Of a stretch of DNA of 64,000 bases, positions 26,854 to 35,872 are shown in pieces; position 1 is the first letter of the stretch, and every line of letters begins with the position of its first letter. The DNA comes from Faecalicoccus pleomorphus DSM 20574. Lineage in GTDB: Bacteria > Bacillota_I > Bacilli_A > Erysipelotrichales > Erysipelotrichaceae. Position numbers and translations under genes: made by a program. The stretch lies in contig NZ_ATUT01000011.1 of NCBI RefSeq assembly GCF_000420345.1, forward strand, positions 1 to 64,000, written 5' to 3'. The notes under the pieces are model-generated. The model did not search any database, was not told the DNA's origin, and saw only the letters and a list, made by a program, of their open reading frames with translations.

Positions 26854-26891
26854 AAAAAAGTATCAAAAATTGCAATTTATGATACTTTTTT
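26854..26891. repeat. 38-base palindromic repeat, left copy, upstream of fic
   Basis: AAAAAAGTATC and GATACTTTTTT arms enclose a centre with TTGCAA. It matches the copy at 28010-28047 at 36 of 38 bases in direct orientation. It may also end transcription of the chimera. Confidence 0.8.
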
Positions 26892-26937
26892 AAAAAATCA
26901 CGTATAATTATTTCATATATGAATTGAGGTGATTGTT

Positions 26938-28008
26938 TTGGAACCTTTTCAGGCAAAAATTCTACCTGTTGAATATAAAGTTGATAAAGAATTATTAAAT
27001 CTTTTAAGTGAAGCCAGTCAAAGATACGGAGAATATAAGTCTTTGTTTGATAATTTGAATTTCGATTCTTCTTTTTTCCTAGATTCTGCTTTGTTGAATG
27101 AAAGTTATAAATCCACACAAATTGAAGGAACGCAGATTTCACAGGATGAAATGTATTATTTGAAATATTTAAAGCCAACGGATGATAGCCGGGAAATTCA
27201 AAATTTGAAACGAACGATTGAGTTTGCTTATCAACAAGTTATACAAGGCAAAAAGATCGATATGTATTTAGTAAATCAAATGCATAAAATCTTATTGGAT
27301 AGTGTGCGTGGAAATGATCGACAGCCAGGTCAGATTCGCTCTACCCAGAACTGGATTGCGCCTAGAGGTGTAGGAATCGAAGGTGCTATTTTCGTTCCTC
27401 CGGTGCCATAAGAAATTTATACGCTGTTACAGAATTTATATGAGTATATGAATGATGCGTTTATTGATCCTTTATTAGTCAATATTGCGTTAGCACATGC
27501 ACAATTTGAGACAATACATCCCTATAGCGATGGAAACGGAAGATTAGGTCGTGCTTTGATACCGGTACAAATGGCGATGTTGGAGAAACAAAAACCAATT
27601 CTTTTTATGTCTGAAATCTTAGAGGTTTACAAACCTTCGTATCAAAGATATTTGATGGAGTACAGACAAGGAAACTACAGGGGATATTTAAAATTTTTCT
27701 CACAATGTACCATTGATCAATGCAATGCTTTTATATTGAGACTACATAAGATTAAAACGATTTATGAGGAAGATATGAAGACCATAGAACAAGTTCATAG
27801 TGGTATGGTTTATAAAATTATGCCGATCATCATGTCTCAAATTGTTTTCACAAAAAAAGAAATTGAAGATTTGACCGGTGTATCAAAAGCTACCGTATCA
27901 CGGATCATCAACCGGTTGGAAGAATTAGAAGTTATTACGAAAGATGATTCCGTAATGAAAAAAGGATATAAATATAAGAAAATTTATGACTTATTTGTAG
28001 GAAAGTAA
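26938..28008 (+). pseudogene. Fic-domain protein (class II type) interrupted by an in-frame stop
   Basis: One frame runs from TTG 26938 (6 bases after TGAGGTG) to 28008, broken only by TAA at 27409. The first part holds the inhibitory-helix motif STQIEG, typical of class II Fic enzymes, and the FVPPVP clamp segment. The second holds the AMP-transfer motif HPYSDGNGRLGR (27517-27552) and a C-terminal winged helix (TKKEIEDLTGVSKATVSRIINRLEELEV). Uninterrupted it would be ~356 residues, the normal size of a Fic AMPylase with a DNA-binding tail. ATG 27448 could start the second part, which would then make an unrestrained Fic core. Flanking repeats mark the gene as a possible cassette. Confidence 0.85.
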
Positions 28009-28009
28009 G

Positions 28010-28047
28010 AAAAAAGTATCATAAATCGCAATTTATGATACTTTTTT
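28010..28047. repeat. 38-base palindromic repeat, right copy, downstream of fic
   Basis: AAGTATCATAAAT and ATTTATGATACTT form a nearly perfect hairpin followed by a T run, so it also works as a terminator. It is a direct repeat of 26854-26891 with 2 differences. Confidence 0.8.
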
Positions 28048-28087
28048 TATAAAAATTAGGTCAATTTGTTTCATGGATGATACAAAA

Positions 28088-29221
28088 TCATTGTTTAATT
28101 ACTTCTTTATTCTCATTTTTGGATTCATCGACGCCTAATATATAGGTTACAATTGTGGAAACCACAAAGGCAATGACAGCTCCTATAATGGCATACACTA
28201 AGTTCATGGTGCTACCACCGATAAAACTCAGTAAGCCTAAGAAACTGGCAACGGGTAAGAAATTATAAACTTGTAATCCGACAATGGATGCGAATAAACC
28301 GGCGGCAATTCCACCAGCCATCATGCCGATAAACGGTCTTTTGTATCGTACCCCAATTCCATACAAACCAGGTTCAGTCACACCGCCGATCATCTGGGCG
28401 ATAATATAAGAAAATGCCAAGGCTCGTTGTTCTTTGTCTTTAATTCGAAGCATGGCACCCAGACACATTCCACCCACGGTGAAGGCGGCCAGTAAAACAG
28501 AAGGGGCAACGACCGATTCTACGCCGTCCTGTGCAAGAATCATAAATATTGTTGTAATAAATAGCCAATGCATCCCAGCCATAACAATATATTCCCAAAG
28601 GGCCGCAATCAATGCCATGGAAAGAATTGTGGCAAGACCGCCCATATTACCTAATGAAATCAGGGCATTGCTGATGTATTCACCTAAAATGGAACCAATC
28701 GGGCCTAAAATACAAAGGGCAATAGGAAGAATTATGGCAATGGATAAGGTGGGGGCGAAAATGGCAGATAATGTCTGTGGTATATGTTTATTGAAAAAGC
28801 GTTCAATATATGAAAATACAAAGACCGATAACAGAATCGGGATGATTGTAGAGGAATAGTTTTGTACATGGCAGGGAATACCATACACATCAAAGGCACT
28901 GCCAGTTTCAGCCATTTGCACAAATGTTGGATGCAACATGATGGCACCTATAAACATTCCTAAGATGACATTACAGTTAAAGCGTTTGGCTGCTGTATAA
29001 CCAATCATGATCGGGAAAAAGTAAAAACCGGCATCCCCGACAAAGGTAAAGAGGACATACAAAGAACTCGAAGCATCGATCCAGTGTAACATATCCGGCC
29101 CTAAAATAGCTGCCAAGGTCTTAAACATTGAGGCGGCAATCAGCATCGGAATTAAAGGCATCAGGCAGGATGCTAAAACATCCAGAAAAACAGAAAGGCT
29201 GTGTTTACATTTTTCAAGCAT
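28088..29221 (-). CDS. Lone PTS EIIC permease (beta-glucoside/glucose family type)
   Basis: A 377-residue integral membrane protein with about ten transmembrane segments. The motif GGVTEPGLYGI and the PMLIAASMFK start resemble the EIIC domain of BglF-type transporters. It lacks the EIIB domain, which normally precedes IIC, and the EIIA domain; the C-terminus ends at SKNENKEVIKQ. It would need a partner IIB/IIA encoded elsewhere, or it is a decaying remnant like the BglG-type fragment 1.3 kb away. The start at 29221 follows AGGAGAG; the frame to 29260 has no site. Confidence 0.85.
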   Translation of the reverse strand: MLEKCKHSLSVFLDVLASCLMPLIPMLIAASMFKTLAAILGPDMLHWIDASSSLYVLFTFVGDAGFYFFPIMIGYTAAKRFNCNVILGMFIGAIMLHPTFVQMAETGSAFDVYGIPCHVQNYSSTIIPILLSVFVFSYIERFFNKHIPQTLSAIFAPTLSIAIILPIALCILGPIGSILGEYISNALISLGNMGGLATILSMALIAALWEYIVMAGMHWLFITTIFMILAQDGVESVVAPSVLLAAFTVGGMCLGAMLRIKDKEQRALAFSYIIAQMIGGVTEPGLYGIGVRYKRPFIGMMAGGIAAGLFASIVGLQVYNFLPVASFLGLLSFIGGSTMNLVYAIIGAVIAFVVSTIVTYILGVDESKNENKEVIKQ

Positions 29222-29346
29222 AGAATCATCTCTCCTCACTTTTAGTATAATAAGAAACACAAAATTGGAAAGGGGGAAAATCAGGAAAACATCATACCAT
29301 CCTACAAGAACATGCTATAATGGACGGGCAAAAAAAGGAGAACGTT

Positions 29347-30726
29347 ATGTTTGATGAACTTCATGAGGAATGTGGTGTATTTGGTGCGTATCGAATCGAA
29401 AATGCCTCGAGTATAACATATTATGGATTACACTCTCTTCAACATCGTGGACAAGAAGCCAGCGGTATGGCTGTATGTGATGGAAAAGAGATCCATGTGC
29501 AAAAGGGAAAAGGTTTAACAGTCGATGTTTTTAGAAAAGATAAATTAAATCAGTTGGAAGGGGATCTGGCTATTGGACATGTGCGCTATTCGACAGCTGG
29601 AGGACAGGAAAATGAAAATATTCAGCCGATTGTGTCTAAAGGCCATTTAGGTTCTTTGGCTGTGGCACACAATGGGCAGATCGTCAATGAAAAAGAATTG
29701 CGATTGGAACTGGAAAATCAAGGTGCCATTTTTCAGGGAACCAGTGACAGTGAAGTGCTGTTACATCTGATTCAGAAAGAAAAAGGAACACTATTGGAAA
29801 AGGTCATCAAGACCGCAAGACGATTAGAAGGAGCATTCTCTTTTCTTGTGCTGGATGAAGATTCCATCTATGCGGTACGAGATCGACATGGACTTCGTCC
29901 TTTAAGCTATGCAGCGTTTAAAGATGGTTATGTGATCAGTTCGGAAACGTGTGCTTTTGAAGTTATGGGAATCTATGATTCAACTGATTTAAAGCCGGGA
30001 GAAGTGGTGGAGTTCAAAAAAGGGCTAGTCAAGAAGTATCAATATACACAAGATATTACACATCATATGTGTGCTATGGAATATATTTATTTCGCAAGAC
30101 CGGATAGTGTTGTAGAAGGAATCAACGTGCATGCCTTTCGCAAAAAAACAGGAGCCGTTCTGGCTAAAAAGGATGTAGGCTTAGAGGCGGACATTGTCAT
30201 AGGCGTTCCAGATTCTTCGTTAAGCGCTGCCATTGGATATGCGGAGGCTTCCGGAATACCTTTGGAAACAGGATTATATAAAAACCGTTATGTAGGTCGT
30301 ACTTTCATTCAGCCAACACAAGCCATGCGTGATCGTGGAGTTCGTATGAAGCTAAGCCCTGTGACCAGTGTTGTCAAAGGAAAAAGTGTTGTCATGATCG
30401 ATGATTCCATTGTACGAGGGACTACATCTCGCCGTATTGTTCGTCTGTTAAAGGAGGCCGGTGCCAAGGCTGTTCATGTGCGTATTGCTTCTCCGGTCAT
30501 TACACATCCTTGTTTTTATGGAGTGGATACTTCAACAAAAGAAGAATTGATCGGGGCTCATATGAATAAGGATGAGATTGAAAAATACATTGAAGCTGAT
30601 TCTTTACAATATATGGAAGTGGAAGAACTTAAACAAGTGGCAAAAGAAATTGGTTTATGTGTCGCATGCTTTAACGGGGACTATTGCACACCGCTATATT
30701 CGTATCAGAAGGTGCTGGAAAAATAA
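29347..30726 (+). CDS. purF: Amidophosphoribosyltransferase
   Basis: A 459-residue enzyme for the first step of purine synthesis (PRPP + glutamine to phosphoribosylamine). The class II glutaminase Cys follows a short propeptide (ELHEECGVFG); HRGQEASG is present. The PRTase PRPP loop is VMIDDSIVRGTT. C-terminal CVACFNGDYC supplies cluster-type cysteines. The start 29347 follows AAAGGAG; TATAAT with an upstream TGC lies at 29316-29321. No other pur gene is in the window, and no purine riboswitch fits the short leader. Confidence 0.95.
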   Translation: MFDELHEECGVFGAYRIENASSITYYGLHSLQHRGQEASGMAVCDGKEIHVQKGKGLTVDVFRKDKLNQLEGDLAIGHVRYSTAGGQENENIQPIVSKGHLGSLAVAHNGQIVNEKELRLELENQGAIFQGTSDSEVLLHLIQKEKGTLLEKVIKTARRLEGAFSFLVLDEDSIYAVRDRHGLRPLSYAAFKDGYVISSETCAFEVMGIYDSTDLKPGEVVEFKKGLVKKYQYTQDITHHMCAMEYIYFARPDSVVEGINVHAFRKKTGAVLAKKDVGLEADIVIGVPDSSLSAAIGYAEASGIPLETGLYKNRYVGRTFIQPTQAMRDRGVRMKLSPVTSVVKGKSVVMIDDSIVRGTTSRRIVRLLKEAGAKAVHVRIASPVITHPCFYGVDTSTKEELIGAHMNKDEIEKYIEADSLQYMEVEELKQVAKEIGLCVACFNGDYCTPLYSYQKVLEK

Positions 30727-30740
30727 TCGAGGAATAAACT

Positions 30741-30794
30741 AAAAAAGAGCTAATGCAAATGGAATTTTCACTTCATTTGGCATAGCTCTTTTTT
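30741..30794. terminator. Terminator after purF
   Basis: AAAAGAGCTAATGC pairs with GCATAGCTCTTTT, followed by T; a long, slightly imperfect stem that also faces the minus-strand gene. Confidence 0.8.
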
Positions 30795-30866
30795 CATCTA
30801 TTTATGATAGTGGATCTATTTAAGCGAATCAAGCAAATCGAAAAAACTTTCAGTATCTGTGGAATA

Positions 30867-31244
30867 TTATATGGGCATCCCATTAGAATCGAAATTCTTA
30901 TGCAGGGCATGTTCTGTGATTGCTATGGAAATGAATAAAGGTATCAGTTGAACACCGATTAAGATCAGACCGGCAATACTGATAAACGTTGTGTCTTTAC
31001 CGATGGCCGGCAACATAAAAAGTATTGTGATGAGTAATTGAATCCAGCCGAAACGATAAGATGTTTTACCAAAATAATGATTGGCAAATTGCCATGTCTG
31101 TTCATTTTTCATTGACATTTCTGTACGATAGCCAAATAGAGGATTGATTTCTTTTGGTGCATGCTTGGAAAAATATCTTCCCAAACCAATCATGGTAACG
31201 GGAAGTAACAGATCCATAACGAACATAAAAATCCAATATCCCAT
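30867..31244 (-). CDS. SdpI/YhfL-type small membrane protein
   Basis: A 125-residue membrane protein with about three hydrophobic segments. The loop INPLFGYRTEMSMKNEQTW matches the SdpI family core (INxxFGYRTxxSMxNxxxW). Family members include the immunity protein for the SdpC toxin, but most homologues have no known role, and no sdp genes are nearby. The ATG follows GGAGATATTTTAAA. Monocistronic. Confidence 0.8.
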   Translation of the reverse strand: MGYWIFMFVMDLLLPVTMIGLGRYFSKHAPKEINPLFGYRTEMSMKNEQTWQFANHYFGKTSYRFGWIQLLITILFMLPAIGKDTTFISIAGLILIGVQLIPLFISIAITEHALHKNFDSNGMPI

Positions 31245-31411
31245 TTTAAAATATCTCCGTAGTTTTCTTAGGAGTATAGTAGTACCGATTCATAGTCTGG
31301 TAAAGTTAAAATGGCATTAAAATGATTGTAAAATGGAAAGAAACAAAAAAGGTTTTCGAATAGAAAATGATATAATAGAAACGAAAATTAAGATTTGGAA
31401 AGGATACAACT

Positions 31412-32293
31412 ATGACAATCAAGTGTTTAGCTTTTGATTTAGATGGAACATTATTGACTGATCAAAAAGAAATTGATCCACGTACTAAGAAATCCATTCA
31501 AAGAGCAATGGAGCAGGGAATCCATATCGTCATTGCCAGTGGAAGAGATAAAAACGGAACTTCATTTGTCTATGAACCCTTAGGCTTGGAGCAAGGAAAT
31601 CATTATTTGGCTTTGGTCAATGGACAGATCATCTATGATTTTGAAAAGAAAGAATATGATTTGGATGATGTATTAACACCGGAAGATGGACTAAAGATCC
31701 AACAAGTCTGTAAGCAGTTTGATATTGAAGGCATATTTTGTTGTGGCTATGATTTTTATAGTTATATTTCGGAAGCCAATCGTCAGAAAAAAATCGAACG
31801 CGAAAAATTATCAGGACAACCGATGGATTATGGATTAAAAAAAGGGGGGCCAAATCGTAACTTTATCGATCTTCCTTATAAAGAAATTGAGTTGACACAA
31901 GATATCAATAAAGTCATTATGGTGCATACTGCACAGTTCTTTGAAAAACATTTAGACGATCTAAAACAGGCTTTATCAGATTATGATGTGCTTTTGATTG
32001 GACCGGAATGGCTGGAAATCATGCCAAAGGGCGTATCCAAAGCCAGCGCTTTAAAAAAGATCTGTAAAAGAGGTGGCTTTACCATGGATGAGATCATGGC
32101 TTTTGGAGATGCCCAGAATGATATTCAGATGATCGAAAGCGTAGGAATCGGTGTTGCCATGGGAAATGCGATGGAGGAAGTTAAAGCTGTAGCCAATGTG
32201 ATTTGTGATACGAATTTGAACAATGGGATCGGCAAAACGATCGATGCGCTTTTGATGGGCAAAGAAATAGACTTACGCCATGCAAAGCTGTAA
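31412..32293 (+). CDS. Cof-type HAD hydrolase
   Basis: A 293-residue HAD-superfamily phosphatase with a type IIB cap. Motif I FDLDGTLL has the nucleophile and acid Asp; motif II is ASGR; the Lys of GVSKASAL and motif IV FGDAQNDIQM follow, with VAMGNA next. Likely substrates are sugar phosphates or cofactors; the real one is unknown. GGAAAGGAT precedes the ATG, and a TATAAT box lies upstream. Thioredoxin follows after 19 bases. Confidence 0.9.
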   Translation: MTIKCLAFDLDGTLLTDQKEIDPRTKKSIQRAMEQGIHIVIASGRDKNGTSFVYEPLGLEQGNHYLALVNGQIIYDFEKKEYDLDDVLTPEDGLKIQQVCKQFDIEGIFCCGYDFYSYISEANRQKKIEREKLSGQPMDYGLKKGGPNRNFIDLPYKEIELTQDINKVIMVHTAQFFEKHLDDLKQALSDYDVLLIGPEWLEIMPKGVSKASALKKICKRGGFTMDEIMAFGDAQNDIQMIESVGIGVAMGNAMEEVKAVANVICDTNLNNGIGKTIDALLMGKEIDLRHAKL

Positions 32294-32312
32294 GATAAGA
32301 CTATAGAAAGCG

Positions 32313-32633
32313 ATGGTGAAGGATATGGAAATTATCAATGCACAACAATTTAATGAATACATGAAGGAAGATGCGGTTTTAGTAGATTTCTTCGCAACAT
32401 GGTGTGGGCCATGTAAAATGTTAAGCCCGGTATTGGAAAGTGTGGCTAGTACATTAGAAGGTAAAGTGAAGATCGTAAAAGTCGATGTGGATCAAAGCCC
32501 AGAATTGGCTCAACAATACGGTGTTATGGCTGTGCCGACAATGATCCTGTTTAAAAAAGGACAGCAGGTTACCGCATTCTCTGGTTATATGCCGGAAGCA
32601 CAGCTTGTTGCCGGTATCGAAAAAGCATTATAA
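32313..32633 (+). CDS. trxA: Thioredoxin
   Basis: A 106-residue thioredoxin fold with the active site FFATWCGPCKM and the cis-Pro segment AVPTMILF. It reduces cytosolic disulfides. Two starts are possible, ATG 32313 and ATG 32325 (102 residues, beginning MEIINAQQF); neither has a well-spaced ribosome site. It may be read with the upstream HAD gene. Terminator directly behind. Confidence 0.93.
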   Translation: MVKDMEIINAQQFNEYMKEDAVLVDFFATWCGPCKMLSPVLESVASTLEGKVKIVKVDVDQSPELAQQYGVMAVPTMILFKKGQQVTAFSGYMPEAQLVAGIEKAL

Positions 32634-32637
32634 TCAA

Positions 32638-32670
32638 AGAAAGTGTCATTCTCGTAATGGCACTTTTTTT
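32638..32670 (+). terminator. Terminator after trxA
   Basis: AAAGTGTCATT pairs with AATGGCACTTT around CTCGT, then a T run. Confidence 0.8.
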
Positions 32671-32680
32671 ATGGAAAAGA

Positions 32681-32710
32681 AAAATGCAGACAGCTATTTG
32701 CTTGTCTGCA
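32681..32710 (-). terminator. Terminator of the ABC exporter operon, overlapping its last codons
   Basis: On the minus strand TGCAGACA pairs with TGTCTGCA and is followed by TTTTTC. The stem begins before the permease stop at 32694. Confidence 0.7.
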
Positions 32711-34334
32711 TCAAATGTTTCAATATGACTTTTGGTGTGATGATCACAAAACCGATCGTAATCAATAAGATGATAACCAACATAATGATAGAATACATTT
32801 CCCAGCTTGCCATTAAACCAAATAAGAAGAATGGTGCTACGGTTACCGCAAGGATAGCCCAGCTGATCAAGAACTCTAAAACAACGTTCATATTGTTTTT
32901 AACGGCACTGGTTTCATCTTCCCAGTCGGTTTTTGGATGAATACCATCGACAAAAATCGCAATCGCATTGACTAAAACGGTTGTCAAAATACTGCCTAAA
33001 AGGAAGAATAAATCGTACCAAATTGGATAAGGCAAGATCATATGAACACTAAACAACATCAAAACACAAGTTAATACCGAGAAAAGTGTTCCTACCGAAC
33101 CTTTGATCATGACTTGTTTGGTAAAGTCAAAAGGAATATATTTGACAAAGTCTAAATTCTTTCCTTCTCGTGAAAAGGCAGTAGCACTGATTCCGTTTAA
33201 CGATCCAGCAAAGAAACCAACGGCTGCTCCGGCAATCACCAGGATCAAAGGAAGATTGACTAAATCTTGAATGTTGATAGCCTGACTTGTTAACATTTCT
33301 TTAATTTCACTCATACCCGGCGTGACGATTGCCATCACGATAAACATGACCGGCATGACCAAAGCGGATAAAACACAGTTAGCCATATAGGCAGGGGTTC
33401 GAACCAATCGTAAAAATTCAACCTTCCAGTAGCTCCAGCTGACAGAACCTTGATTTCGATAAGAAACCTTTTTCTTTTTTCCGGCTGATGAAACCTTGGA
33501 TTCTCTTGCGGCACTTAAATACAGCCTATCGGCACAAATGACAAAAACAACTCCTAAAATCAGTGTAATGGCCAGTGTGATCAAAAAATCTATAAAGGAT
33601 ACTTCCACGATCGATCTGGCGGCAAAAGGCACATTGGCGAAAATACGAACGATCTTCAATAGATTTTCAGGATTGTTTTGAAGCATATCCATTAAGAACA
33701 TAGGATTTTCTACGTTAGCACCTAGCTGACTGGAACCGATACCGATCAATACGGCAATACCGATCGATAGAATTCCGGTGATCATGTTGAAACGATCTTT
33801 ATTCTTAAAAAATGGCAATAGTCTTAATATGATCATCCAAAAGATACTTGCGACAAAGGCGGTCGGTGCCCCAATTAAAAGAATCTGAGGGATAAATAAT
33901 ACAATTGATAAAATATTCACATTTCCGGCGCTGATATACGCAATTAACATTGGTACCATCCCTAATAAGCTTACTAGCAGCAGGGATACATAGACGATCA
34001 CAAACTTACTGGCAACGATGACTCTGGGTGTAATGGGAAGTACCAGTAAATGTTCCAAATCATTTGAAAAATAAAAGATCGATGGAAAGATAAACAAGGC
34101 TGTCCACAACATCAAAAAACAAATCATCGCAAAGCCCATTTCCATGATCAATAAATCGACGGTATGAGTCGCAAAACCAGTTTGAAACATATTAAACAGT
34201 AAGGCAAATGTGGGCAGTAAGCAGACAACCAGTACGGCTGCGACCGCGATTCCTTTTTTACCTTGTTTGGATTTTAGATCCATTCCGTAATTGGCCTTAA
34301 ATAAGGCTTTGGTCACTGTCAGAAAATCACGCAT
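32694..34334 (-). CDS. ABC-2 type exporter permease
   Basis: A 546-residue membrane protein with about 12-14 hydrophobic segments, in two halves separated by a basic stretch (SAGKKKKVSYRNQG, near residue 285). It is twice the usual ABC-2 subunit size, so the two halves may each act as one permease domain. Its ATG overlaps the ATPase gene by 8 bases, so the two form one transporter. The substrate is unknown; peptide or lipid export is typical of this type. Confidence 0.85.
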   Translation of the reverse strand: MRDFLTVTKALFKANYGMDLKSKQGKKGIAVAAVLVVCLLPTFALLFNMFQTGFATHTVDLLIMEMGFAMICFLMLWTALFIFPSIFYFSNDLEHLLVLPITPRVIVASKFVIVYVSLLLVSLLGMVPMLIAYISAGNVNILSIVLFIPQILLIGAPTAFVASIFWMIILRLLPFFKNKDRFNMITGILSIGIAVLIGIGSSQLGANVENPMFLMDMLQNNPENLLKIVRIFANVPFAARSIVEVSFIDFLITLAITLILGVVFVICADRLYLSAARESKVSSAGKKKKVSYRNQGSVSWSYWKVEFLRLVRTPAYMANCVLSALVMPVMFIVMAIVTPGMSEIKEMLTSQAINIQDLVNLPLILVIAGAAVGFFAGSLNGISATAFSREGKNLDFVKYIPFDFTKQVMIKGSVGTLFSVLTCVLMLFSVHMILPYPIWYDLFFLLGSILTTVLVNAIAIFVDGIHPKTDWEDETSAVKNNMNVVLEFLISWAILAVTVAPFFLFGLMASWEMYSIIMLVIILLITIGFVIITPKVILKHLMQTSK

Positions 34335-35049
34335 TGCGTGTAACCTCCAGGAAGATTTCTTCCAAAGAATCCTTGTCTTTATGCAGTTCTTTTAGTTCAT
34401 CCAGTGTACCGTTAAAACAGATGTTTCCATGATTGATGATGACGATCTTATCACATAGCTTTTCCGCAACCTCCAAAACATGGGTGGAGAAGAAAACGGT
34501 ATTGCCATTATGCGCATGTTCTTTCATCATCTCTTTCAATAAGTAAGAAGAAGCAGGGTCTAATCCAGTCATTGGCTCATCCAAGATCCAGATGTTAGGA
34601 TTACATACCAACGTGGCAATCAGAATGGCTTTTTGTCGCATACCGTGGGAATAGCTGGACATGCGATCGCTTAGGGCATCTTCCATACCGAAATCTTTGG
34701 CAAATTTTTGAATTCGCTCATTTCTGGTTTCTGTATCGATGTGATAGATATCTGCCATAAACTGAATATATTCCATACCACTTAAACGTAAGAACAAATC
34801 CGGAGAATCCGGTACCAGACCAAATTCACGTTTGGCATTGACCGGATCTTTTACGATGTCTTTTCCGTTTAAAGTGATGGTTCCTTCATCCGGTGTCAAT
34901 ACGCCTGTCATCATATGAATCGTTGTTGTTTTACCAGCTCCGTTAGGACCAATAAAGCCAACGATGCATCCGGTAGGAATGTCAACAGTCAGTTGGTTCA
35001 CCGCTGTTTTTTCACCGAAACGTTTTGTCACATTTTTAATTTCAATCAT
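34327..35049 (-). CDS. ABC transporter ATP-binding protein
   Basis: A 240-residue ATPase. Walker A GPNGAGKTTT, a Q-loop region at LVPDSPDLF with Pro in place of the usual Gln context, the signature YSHGMRQK (variant of LSGGQ), Walker B IWILDEPMTGLD and the switch His in FFSTHVLE are visible. It energises the permease encoded next. AAGGAGA precedes the ATG. The promoter carries a nine-base homopolymer in its spacer (see 35072-35098), which may set expression. Confidence 0.92.
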   Translation of the reverse strand: MIEIKNVTKRFGEKTAVNQLTVDIPTGCIVGFIGPNGAGKTTTIHMMTGVLTPDEGTITLNGKDIVKDPVNAKREFGLVPDSPDLFLRLSGMEYIQFMADIYHIDTETRNERIQKFAKDFGMEDALSDRMSSYSHGMRQKAILIATLVCNPNIWILDEPMTGLDPASSYLLKEMMKEHAHNGNTVFFSTHVLEVAEKLCDKIVIINHGNICFNGTLDELKELHKDKDSLEEIFLEVTRNA

Positions 35050-35071
35050 ACTTCTAAATCTCCTTGGCCGT

Positions 35072-35098
35072 ATTATACCACCGGGGGGGGGTAAGCAA
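35072..35098 (-). promoter_or_regulatory. Promoter of the ABC exporter with a poly-C tract in the spacer
   Basis: On the minus strand TTGCTT (35098-35093), a 15-base spacer containing C9, then TG-G-TATAAT (TATAAT 35077-35072). The spacer is two bases shorter than the best 17. A change in tract length would change spacing. Confidence 0.6.
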
Positions 35099-35368
35099 TA
35101 CAGGCATTAATTAAGATTATATTAATATTTAGTTAGTGTGTACAGTTAAATTTAGTTTATATTCCCTATTTACATGCTATAAGTGCATTAAATGGATCAC
35201 AATACGTAGAATATATTGAATATAAGATATAAATCTTTTTCAAATGGTTGAGTTAAGTGCGTTTATGGAATTTCAGTTCAAACACAATTGGATAAAGAAA
35301 GAATAGATCGTTCTGTTATGGATATAAAGTTTGGTGTACAATAGACAACGTAAAAAAGGAGAGAGAAT
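35099..35368. other. Intergenic region without a recognisable gene
   Basis: AT-rich sequence between the exporter promoter and the GNAT gene. Only short ORFs are present. A run at about 35253-35343 reads like coding sequence in one frame (VQTQLDKERIDRSVMDIKFG) but has no start or known match, so it may be a gene remnant. AAAGGAGAG for the next gene is at its end. Confidence 0.4.
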
Positions 35369-35872
35369 ATGTCAAACACATTATTGATTGAACCTTGTAT
35401 AAATGATGAGCAGCTTCATCAAACGGCTGATCTGGCTAATGCCATCTGGCATGAGTATTTTCCATTTTTGTTAAGTGATGAACAAATTGATTATATGGTG
35501 GAAAAATTCTGTAGCTTTGATGCGATGAAAGATCTGGAAAAACATCATAACTATCATTATTTTATGGTAAAGGATGATCAAGGTCTTGTTGGCTATATCG
35601 CATTAGCGCATGAAGAAACACAGTTGTTTTTAAGTAAGATCTATTTAAAGAAGGAAGCCAGAGGATGTGGGTATGCTTCTAAAATGTTTGCCTATATTCA
35701 AGAGCATGCCAAGAAATATCAGTATAACTCGATTTATCTGACATGTAATAAGCAGAATCGTCATTCTTTAGATGTATATAAGAAATGGGGATTTAAAAAA
35801 GTGGATGAGGATGTGACAGATATCGGAAACGGATATGTAATGGATGATTATATCCTGGAGTACACGCTCTAA
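35369..35872 (+). CDS. GNAT-family acetyltransferase
   Basis: A 167-residue GNAT protein. The acetyl-CoA segment is FLSKIYLKKEARGCGYASKMFAYIQ (a Q/RxxGxG/A variant, ARGCGYA), and the C-terminal NKQNRHSLDVYKKWGFKKVD is typical. Homologues acetylate small amines, but the substrate cannot be told. AAAAGGAGAG precedes the ATG. The next gene starts directly after its stop codon, so they are co-translated. Confidence 0.87.
   Translation: MSNTLLIEPCINDEQLHQTADLANAIWHEYFPFLLSDEQIDYMVEKFCSFDAMKDLEKHHNYHYFMVKDDQGLVGYIALAHEETQLFLSKIYLKKEARGCGYASKMFAYIQEHAKKYQYNSIYLTCNKQNRHSLDVYKKWGFKKVDEDVTDIGNGYVMDDYILEYTL

Noticed and set aside
26854-28047. A CRISPR array from the repeated palindromes
   Set aside because: There are only two copies, more than 1 kb apart, with a gene between and no cas genes.
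26854-28047. An insertion sequence around fic
   Set aside because: No transposase is encoded and the flanks are direct repeats of a hairpin, not terminal inverted repeats with target duplications that I can identify.
29222-29346. A purine riboswitch before purF
   Set aside because: The expected transcription start is only ~20 bases before the gene, leaving no room for an aptamer.
35253-35343. A small gene before the GNAT gene
   Set aside because: One frame looks protein-like but has no start codon or ribosome site; it is mentioned only as a possible remnant.
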